Both the position numbers and the translations under genes were made by a program. Below, piece by piece: positions 32,840 to 38,574 of a stretch of 38,574 bases of DNA. The stretch is from Iodobacter sp. (GTDB lineage: Bacteria > Pseudomonadota > Gammaproteobacteria > Burkholderiales > Chitinibacteraceae): contig NZ_JANXSO010000124.1 of assembly GCF_025352645.1 (NCBI RefSeq), positions 1-38,574 of the forward strand. The letters are read 5' to 3'. The stretch's first letter is position 1, and every line of letters starts with the position of its first letter. Under the pieces are notes generated by a model, which was given only the letters and a program-made list of their open reading frames with translations, had not been told where the DNA came from and did no database searches.

Positions 32840-34357
32840 ATGAATGGTTTCACCCCGCCTTCTGACTTACAGCTACAGATTTATTTCCTGCTCATCAGCC
32901 TTATTCTTGGCGGTTTGCTGTATTACCGTGTACGCACCAGTCGTCGACGTTTAATCAATACCGTTTTGCTGCTGGTTTTTAGCGGCATCGGCCTCTACAC
33001 CAGCCAACAACTCACCAACTACAACCTCAGCAGCCCAGCCAAAGCCTTACATGAAACCGCCATGGTGATCCTTGGCTTTGCCATCATCCGTTATTGGGGG
33101 ATGCTGTTATTTCAGTTAATTGCCCCTTTATGCCACCTCTACCCACCCCGTATTCTGGAAGACCTGCTAGAAGCCATCGCCATGATCGCGTGGGTGTTTT
33201 ATCGCCTACATCTGGCAGGCTTAGAGCTGGGGCAGCTGGTCACCACATCAGCGGTCATTACCGCCGTGTTGGCTTTTGCCATGCAAGACACGCTGGGCAA
33301 TATTTTAGCGGGGCTAGCACTACACCTAGATAACTCGATCGAACAAGGCGATTGGATTCGGCTAGGGGAGTTAACCGGGCGAGTGATTGATTTATCTTGG
33401 CGCGCCACGCGGGTTGAAACCCGTAATGGCGAAACCGTAATGATCCCCAACGGCATGTTGATGAAAGGCCAGTTTCAGCTGCTTGGTAAGCGGGTTGATA
33501 AACCACTGGCTTGGCGGCGCTGGATTTGGTTTGAAGTGGGGCTAGATACCCTACCCACCCAAGTGATGCTACTGATTGAAACCGCCATCCGCGAAGCCGC
33601 CCCGCCCAATGTGGCGCAAGACCCGCCGCCCTCCTGCCTATTAATGAATGTAGAGAAAGGCAATGCTCGCTACGCCGCCCGCTATTGGCTCACCGATTTA
33701 CAAAATGACGATCCCACCGATTCACAAATCCGCACCTTGATTGATGCCGTATTACGCCGCAACAGCCTGCGCTTAGCCGCCCCGCAGTACAAAGTATTTG
33801 TCACCCAAGAAAACGAGCGCTACTTTGAAGGCCGGCACAAACAACACACCCAAGAGCGGCTAGCCGTACTGCAAAAGCTAGAATTACTGGCCTCACTAAA
33901 AGAAGAAGAGCTACAAACCCTCGCCGATAAACTGCGCTTTACCCCCTATGTGGCGGGGGACGTGATGATACGCCAAGGCGAAAAAGTAGAGTGGCTGTAT
34001 ATCATTATCAAGGGCGAGGCCGAAGCTTGGGTGCAGCCCACTAGGGGAGAGCGCAAATTACTGGCCCAGCTAGGGCCTGGCAGCTTTTTTGGGGAGATGG
34101 GATTAATGACTGGTGAAGCCATACGCGCCACCGTGGTGGTCAGCAGCAATGTAGAGTGCTACCGCATCGATAAAGAATCTTTCCAACAAATTTTACTTTC
34201 CCGCCCCGAGCTAGCTGGCGTTTTCTCTGAAGTGCTGGTCAAACGCCAAACTGAAGAACAAATTTTACTCAACGACGATAACATCGCCCCTCCTGCCGCC
34301 CGCTCAGAAATCCTCGCCAAATTACAGCACTTTATTGGGCTAAATCGTGGGGTATAA
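32840..34357 (+). CDS. MscS-family channel fused to a cyclic-nucleotide-binding domain
   Basis: A 505-aa inner-membrane protein. Several hydrophobic segments (about residues 12-30, 38-55, 68-95, 105-125) precede an MscS pore and beta domain (about 130-225; TTSAVITAVLAFAMQDTLGN and MIPNGML). The C-terminus (about 345-470) is a cNMP-binding roll with GDVMIRQGE and GSFFGEMGLMTGEAIRATV, keeping the cassette Glu and Arg. This is the layout of bacterial cyclic-nucleotide-gated MscS-like channels, which respond to ligand more than to tension. GGAG lies 8 nt before the ATG. The ligand could be cAMP or another cyclic nucleotide. Confidence 0.92.
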   Translation: MNGFTPPSDLQLQIYFLLISLILGGLLYYRVRTSRRRLINTVLLLVFSGIGLYTSQQLTNYNLSSPAKALHETAMVILGFAIIRYWGMLLFQLIAPLCHLYPPRILEDLLEAIAMIAWVFYRLHLAGLELGQLVTTSAVITAVLAFAMQDTLGNILAGLALHLDNSIEQGDWIRLGELTGRVIDLSWRATRVETRNGETVMIPNGMLMKGQFQLLGKRVDKPLAWRRWIWFEVGLDTLPTQVMLLIETAIREAAPPNVAQDPPPSCLLMNVEKGNARYAARYWLTDLQNDDPTDSQIRTLIDAVLRRNSLRLAAPQYKVFVTQENERYFEGRHKQHTQERLAVLQKLELLASLKEEELQTLADKLRFTPYVAGDVMIRQGEKVEWLYIIIKGEAEAWVQPTRGERKLLAQLGPGSFFGEMGLMTGEAIRATVVVSSNVECYRIDKESFQQILLSRPELAGVFSEVLVKRQTEEQILLNDDNIAPPAARSEILAKLQHFIGLNRGV

Positions 34358-34634
34358 GCATGCACAGCGCTAAACAAATATGACGCCCACTCAAAAGATC
34401 AGAAATACAGCATTAAATCACCCAGTGACAGCCGCTGATTAAACAAATAACCCCACCCTATGCCAATCATTTCAAGCAAAACACCAGAGGCCTGCACTTA
34501 AAACAAATGCTACCCTTAAAAGTTTTAAAGCTCCCCCTCCACATAGCCCATTGATTTAATAATGATTAATTGAATTGAATCTCTCCTCATTGGGCTATTA
34601 GCAATAATAATATAAAAATAAACGCCATTAGCAC
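34358..34634. other. intergenic region upstream of tRNA-Ser, no gene seen
   Basis: AT-rich around 34555-34620. I see no hairpin or frame worth reporting. Confidence 0.5.
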
Positions 34635-34663
34635 TTGCGCATCCACTGGGGATTGAGTATTAT
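34635..34663 (+). promoter_or_regulatory. sigma-70 promoter of tRNA-Ser
   Basis: -35 TTGCGC (34635-34640), 17-nt spacer, -10 TATTAT (34658-34663). The predicted start near 34670 leaves a 9-nt 5' leader before the tRNA. Confidence 0.7.
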
Positions 34664-34678
34664 TCGGCCTCTTCTCGC

Positions 34679-34768
34679 GGAGAGATGTATGAGTGGTTTA
34701 AGTTAGTCGCCTGGAAAGCGGCCACAGGTGAAAACCTGTCGGGGGTTCGAATCCCCCTCTCTCCGCCA
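34679..34768 (+). tRNA. tRNA-Ser(GGA)
   Basis: A 90-nt class II tRNA including an encoded CCA. Acceptor GGAGAGA pairs with TCTCTCC; the anticodon loop CTGGAAA (34711-34717) gives anticodon GGA at 34713-34715, reading UCC and UCU. The long variable arm ACAGGTGAAAACCTGT and the T arm GGGGGTTCGAATCCCCC are complete. Confidence 0.97.
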
Positions 34769-34780
34769 AGAAGCCCCACT

Positions 34781-34807
34781 AAAGCCCTGATTAATCAGGG
34801 CTTTTTT
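34781..34807 (+). terminator. terminator of the tRNA-Ser unit
   Basis: A gapless palindrome AAAGCCCTGATT/AATCAGGGCTTT (34781-34804) extended to six Ts. With a 4-nt loop the stem is still 10 bp. Confidence 0.9.
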
Positions 34808-34920
34808 GCGTTTGGTGTTTGCTGATATACCACTAAAACCTAATTGTTAATGCTCAGCCATTAATTAACACCCTCATTTGCAATAATAAACAATCCATAA
34901 CTCCAGCCCCCCCCCCACCC

Positions 34921-35048
34921 AATCCTATCAACTTAAGCAATCTGCCATTTGTAGGACGGGTGCAACCCGCGAGTCATGTTGAAAAAACGCGGGTTGCACC
35001 CGCCCTACGATGTTTCCTTGCAATAGATAGATCTAAGTTGATAGGATT
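34921..35048. repeat. 128-bp palindromic MITE-like element
   Basis: Perfect 15-bp terminal inverted repeats (AATCCTATCAACTTA at 34921 and its complement ending at 35048). Inside, GTAGGACGGGTGCAACCCGC (34951) pairs with the mirror arm at 34988-35008 with one mismatch. C-rich DNA flanks both ends, including ten Cs at 34907-34916. It carries no frame. The rest of 34808-35257 shows no gene. Confidence 0.85.
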
Positions 35049-35272
35049 GCCCTCCCCCCACATGGCCACGCCTTAATGCAATAGCCTGCCTTCAATTCCA
35101 ACCGCATGGCGCAATCAGATCCAAGCTCATTCTCCATACGCGAATACCCTAATATTTGGTAACAAAAAAAGTACAAAATTAGCGTAGAAAAGGGTGATAA
35201 TCGCGCCGCCGCATCTCCTTACGACCTTTTTCGTCAGGGTAAAGATACGGATCTTTTTTGTGGATAGCGCGT

Positions 35273-37003
35273 ATGGATCACTCACAACTTTCCAGCCAAG
35301 CTTGGCAGCGTGGCGTGCAGCCCAATCGCTGGGATTGGCTGATTCTGCCGCTGATTATTGCACTGATTATTTTAATGGCATTTGGTGCATCGCAAATGGC
35401 CACGCCTTACCATATTGGTACGCCACTGGCTATTTCACTAGAGCCTAGCTATTTGCCCTATTACCTGCTGCGTACCACTTTACGCATGCTGATGGCGCTG
35501 GGATTATCGCTATTATTTAGTTTTGCTTTTGCAGTGATTGCCGCCCGCTATCGCATGGCCGAGAAAGTGATGGTGCCTGCGCTAGATATCTTGCAATCAA
35601 TTCCGGTACTGGGGTTTTTATCTATTACCGTTACCGGCTTTATTGCTTTATTTCCAGGCAATTTATTAGGCGTTGAATGCGCGGCTATTTTTGCGATTTT
35701 TACATCGCAAGCTTGGAATATGGCATTTAGCCTGTATCAATCCATGCGCACGGTGCCATCTGAATTAAAAGAAGCGGCTAGAATATTCCATTTATCGACA
35801 TGGCAGCGGTTTTGGCGGCTAGAGCTGCCATTTGCTATGCCTGGGCTATTGTGGAATATGATGATGTCTATGTCTGGCGGCTGGTTTTTTGTAGTGGCTT
35901 CTGAGGCAATATCTGTTTCAAATCAAAATATTAAATTGCCAGGCATTGGCTCTTATATTGCGCTGGCTATTTCGCAGCAGAATATAACGGCCATTGGCTG
36001 GGCTATTTTAGCCATGCTGATTGGTATTCTGATTTACGATCAACTATTATTTCGCCCGCTGATTGCATGGGCCAATAAATTTAAGTTTGAGCAATCTGGC
36101 AGCGAGGATGAGCCACAGTCTTGGTTACTCACCTTGATGCGCCGAACCAATGCAGTGCAAAACTTTAGCCACTGGGCGGTGGCATTTTTAGAGCGCGGCC
36201 TATTGCTGTTTAAAAAACCCTACGACGGCACGTCCATCTTGGCCCGCCCCAAGGCAATCAACCCCAAGGCAGAGCGCGTGGGGGATGCCATCATCGCCGC
36301 GCTGGCTTTGTTTGCCTGCTGGAAAATAGCCGTATTTGTTCATGCAGAAGTCGGCTGGCATGAGGTTGGGCGGGTATTCTGGCTGGGCTGCCTAACCATG
36401 CTGCGGGTATCTGTGCTGATTGTTTTAGCCTCGATCGTCTGGGTGCCCATTGGGGTGTGGGTGGGCTTAAACCCCAAATATGCGGCACGCCTGCAACCGG
36501 TGGCGCAGTTTATGGCGGCTTTTCCGGCCAATCTGATGTTCCCGATTGTGGTGTTGGGCTTGGTTAAATTTAAGCTTAATCCAGAAATCTGGCTAAGCCC
36601 TTTAATGGTGTTTGGCACGCAGTGGTATATCTTATTTAACGTGATTGCTGGGGCCAGCTCCATCCCTGGCGAGCTGCGCTATGCCGCAGATAATTTGGGC
36701 TTATCCCGCTGGCTACGCTGGAAGCGCTTCTTATTACCCGCCATTTTTCCAAGCTTTGTAACGGGGGCAATTACGGCCTCTGGCGGCTCATGGAATGCCA
36801 GCATCGTGGCAGAGTATGTCAGCTGGGGGGACACCACGCTTACCGCCACCGGCCTAGGTAGCTATATTGCCGAAATGACCGCCACTGGTGACTTCCCCAG
36901 AATTGCGCTGGGCATTAGCGTGATGTGCTGCTTTGTAATGGCCTTTAACCGCTTTGTTTGGCGCAAGCTCTATGCCATTGCCGAAGAAAAAATGAGTTAC
37001 TAA
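35273..37003 (+). CDS. ABC transporter, duplicated (fused) permease
   Basis: A 576-aa inner-membrane protein with two BPD_transp_1 permease domains in one chain (about residues 65-260 and 370-560). Each has an EAA-type loop: PSELKEAARIFHLSTWQRF in the first, and PGELRYAADNLGLSRWLRW in the second. This matches the NitT/TauT-like anion permeases with duplicated domains. The ATPase gene follows after 98 nt. I choose the ATG at 35273 over a TTG at 35258 that lies in a T run. No substrate-binding protein is nearby, and the substrate is unknown. Confidence 0.9.
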   Translation: MDHSQLSSQAWQRGVQPNRWDWLILPLIIALIILMAFGASQMATPYHIGTPLAISLEPSYLPYYLLRTTLRMLMALGLSLLFSFAFAVIAARYRMAEKVMVPALDILQSIPVLGFLSITVTGFIALFPGNLLGVECAAIFAIFTSQAWNMAFSLYQSMRTVPSELKEAARIFHLSTWQRFWRLELPFAMPGLLWNMMMSMSGGWFFVVASEAISVSNQNIKLPGIGSYIALAISQQNITAIGWAILAMLIGILIYDQLLFRPLIAWANKFKFEQSGSEDEPQSWLLTLMRRTNAVQNFSHWAVAFLERGLLLFKKPYDGTSILARPKAINPKAERVGDAIIAALALFACWKIAVFVHAEVGWHEVGRVFWLGCLTMLRVSVLIVLASIVWVPIGVWVGLNPKYAARLQPVAQFMAAFPANLMFPIVVLGLVKFKLNPEIWLSPLMVFGTQWYILFNVIAGASSIPGELRYAADNLGLSRWLRWKRFLLPAIFPSFVTGAITASGGSWNASIVAEYVSWGDTTLTATGLGSYIAEMTATGDFPRIALGISVMCCFVMAFNRFVWRKLYAIAEEKMSY

Positions 37004-37101
37004 GTAGACCGGCAAAAATTTTCTTGCATCGTTGTATCGCCTTGCCATAAAAATTTTGCACAAGCACTTAACAAAACAACAATGAATAAACAGGTAAAGC
37101 T

Positions 37102-38400
37102 ATGAGCCAAGCACTGATTCAACTTCGCGGCGTTAATAAGCATTTTCGTACTGCCGATGGCTCTGAGCGAGTGGTCTTAGAGAACGTTGACTTTACCCTG
37201 CACGAGGGCGAGATTGTTGCGCTGCTGGGTAAATCTGGCTCTGGCAAATCCACTCTGCTGCGGATTATTGCAGGGCTACTGCCCGCCAATAAAGGCGAAG
37301 TGCTATACCGAGGCCACCCGCTATTTGGCCCCGCACGCGGCATTGCGATGGTGTTTCAGTCTTTTGCGCTATTTCCTTGGCTAACAGTGCAGCAAAATGT
37401 AGAGCTAGGCTTAGAAGCGCAAGGCATTGCTAAAGCGGTGCGAGCCAAAGAAGCCGAAGCGGCCATTGAGCTGATTGGCCTTGCTGGTTTTGAGGGCGCG
37501 CTGCCCAGAGAGCTATCGGGCGGGATGAAACAACGCGTGGGTATCGCCCGCGCACTGGTCATGAAACCGGATGTTTTGCTGATGGACGAAGCTTTTTCTG
37601 CGCTGGATGTACTAACAGGCGAAACACTCAGAAACGATATGCTGGAGCTGTGGGAAGACAAGCAAACCCCAATGAAAGGCATTTTGGTGGTTTCGCACAA
37701 TATCGAAGAAGCCGTCATGATGGCCGACCGCATCTTGATTTTCTCTAGCGACCCAGGCCGAGTGCGGGCTGAAATTAAAGTTAATTTACCGCGTGATCGC
37801 TCAGAAGATTCACCCGAAGTGCGGGCCTTGATCGACGAAGTTTATAACCTGATGACCAGCTCCGCCGAGCCGCAAGAAGCCACCACCAGCAGCCAAATGC
37901 ACGCGGCACATCCGGGCTATCGCCTGCCAGATGCAGAAATCAGCCAGATAGAAGGCCTGCTAGAAATGCTGGCTGACGAGCCTTTCCACGGCCATGCCGA
38001 TTTGCCAAAATTGGCAACAGAAGCGGGCCTGCTAGATGAAGATTTATTCCCAATTTACGAAGCCTTACGCCTGCTAGATCTGGTGCATATAGCCGAGGGC
38101 GATATCCATTTAACCGTTTTAGGCCAGCATTACAGCCAAGCCGATCAAGCCACCCGTAAAGAAATATTTGGCCAGCAATTGCTGCAGCACGTTGCACTGG
38201 CCGCACGCATCCGCCACAGCCTAGAAAAAGAAGAATCTGGCGAGCTTGCAGAAGAGCCCTTCTTGCGCTTACTAGAAGAATTCTTAGCCGAAGACGAAGC
38301 CAAGCAAGTGCTAGATGTGGCCGTGGAATGGGGCCGTTATGGCGAGGTGTATGAATACAACTTCCATACAGGGATGCTGAATTTACCGGAAATAGATTAA
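37102..38400 (+). CDS. ABC transporter ATPase with C-terminal AAA-associated domain
   Basis: A 432-aa ATPase, partner of the fused permease. Walker A GKSGSGKST at residues 43-51, Q-loop in VFQSFALFPW, signature LSGGMKQRV from 138, Walker B LLMDEAFSALD with Glu163, and the switch His in VVSHN. This part (1-250) is NitT/TauT-like. The extra C-terminal domain (about 285-430; EDLFPIYEALRLLDLVHIAEG, then acidic helices) is the AAA-associated domain found with duplicated-permease transporters. Its role is unknown; a regulatory function is plausible. Confidence 0.93.
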   Translation: MSQALIQLRGVNKHFRTADGSERVVLENVDFTLHEGEIVALLGKSGSGKSTLLRIIAGLLPANKGEVLYRGHPLFGPARGIAMVFQSFALFPWLTVQQNVELGLEAQGIAKAVRAKEAEAAIELIGLAGFEGALPRELSGGMKQRVGIARALVMKPDVLLMDEAFSALDVLTGETLRNDMLELWEDKQTPMKGILVVSHNIEEAVMMADRILIFSSDPGRVRAEIKVNLPRDRSEDSPEVRALIDEVYNLMTSSAEPQEATTSSQMHAAHPGYRLPDAEISQIEGLLEMLADEPFHGHADLPKLATEAGLLDEDLFPIYEALRLLDLVHIAEGDIHLTVLGQHYSQADQATRKEIFGQQLLQHVALAARIRHSLEKEESGELAEEPFLRLLEEFLAEDEAKQVLDVAVEWGRYGEVYEYNFHTGMLNLPEID

Positions 38401-38473
38401 ATAGAATGAAGTGATCTAACAGCGAGAAAGCCCCGGTAATCCCCCCGTTTTTAAGCTCACTTAAAAGTAGAGG

Positions 38474-38574
38474 CTAGGCATGTAATGCCAGTTTTTGTTT
38501 CGGGGTGATGCCGCCCAATCCCATATGCGGACGTTCGTTATTGTAAGTCCAAAGCCATTGCGTTGCGGTTTCTT
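38474..38574 (-). CDS. IS3-family OrfB transposase C-terminus, cut by window end
   Basis: Read on the minus strand the frame ends NNERPHMGLGGITPKQKL then ALHA and TAG at 38476-38474. NxERPHMGLGGxTP is the OrfB ending of the IS2/IS407/IS51-like part of the IS3 family, a different subgroup from the IS at the left edge. The IS terminus should lie between 38401 and 38473, where CCCCGGTAATCCCCCCG is a likely inverted-repeat stretch; its exact end is not fixed. Confidence 0.88.
   Translation of the reverse strand, partial: ETATQWLWTYNNERPHMGLGGITPKQKLALHA

Noticed and set aside
35195-35272. Possible guanidine-II (mini-ykkC) riboswitch before the ABC permease, because AAAGAT-ACGG-ATCTTT forms a small hairpin with an ACGR loop
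   Set aside because: Only one such hairpin forms. The upstream ACGA is not flanked by complementary bases, and the stem seen is AT-rich and weak. Two ACGR hairpins would be needed.
1-38574. CRISPR array, prophage or toxin-antitoxin system
   Set aside because: No regularly spaced direct repeats, no phage structural genes and no recognisable toxin-antitoxin pair were seen. The only mobile elements are the two partial IS3 elements and the small palindromic repeats.

Overview
The window looks like chromosomal DNA of a beta-proteobacterium of the order Neisseriales, probably Chromobacteriaceae-like (an Iodobacter, Deefgea or Chitinibacter relative is my guess). The reasons are the yciB-yciI-bolA-ppiC order, divergent plsY/folB, a small bacterial SRP RNA, paired Crp-like regulators and a large minor-pilin locus. 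No taxonomic search was possible. Both edges are cut through IS3-family transposases of two different subgroups, so the window is a core-genome block between two insertion sequences.

Layout. 1-2240: IS3 element, a possible gene remnant and dispersed ACCACAGAG-type repeats. 2250-6885: a DUF218 membrane protein, then a serine-catabolism unit (PAS/HTH regulator, SdaC-type serine permease, iron-sulfur L-serine dehydratase). 6929-8880 (minus): yciB-yciI-bolA-ppiC. 8948-9300 (minus): a predicted FNR-controlled small RNA and the 4.5S SRP RNA. 9361-12263: type I asparaginase, smpB, plsY and folB. 12644-15414: Tim44-like protein, then a lipoprotein followed by two tandem Crp-family regulators. 15559-19022: TetR operator, TetR repressor, EmrA-like and EmrB-like drug efflux genes. 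19065-20774: luxS and a Sua5-type tRNA-modification gene.

21260-29694 is the most distinctive region: ten genes for type IV pilin-like subunits and a DUF4124-like exported protein. They form two successive minor-pilin modules (PilE-FimT-PilV-PilW-PilX, then FimT-PilW-PilX-PilV), separated by a perfect 12-bp hairpin. Each module has an unusually long PilX-like protein (645 and 445 aa), and no PilY1/PilC adhesin gene is present. The 645-aa gene carries a C8 tract near codon 139 that could make it phase variable. Several genes overlap by about 20 nt and appear to start at GTG or TTG behind strong ribosome binding sites.

29850-38400: a thioredoxin-like [2Fe-2S] ferredoxin divergent from an acid-stress-type basic amino acid decarboxylase, an MscS channel fused to a cyclic-nucleotide-binding domain, tRNA-Ser(GGA), a 128-bp palindromic element, and an ABC transporter made of a duplicated permease and an ATPase with an extra C-terminal domain, with no substrate-binding protein nearby.

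The best candidates for something undescribed are the FNR-box small RNA at 8948-9064 and the PilY1-less double minor-pilin locus with its possibly phase-variable giant PilX subunit.
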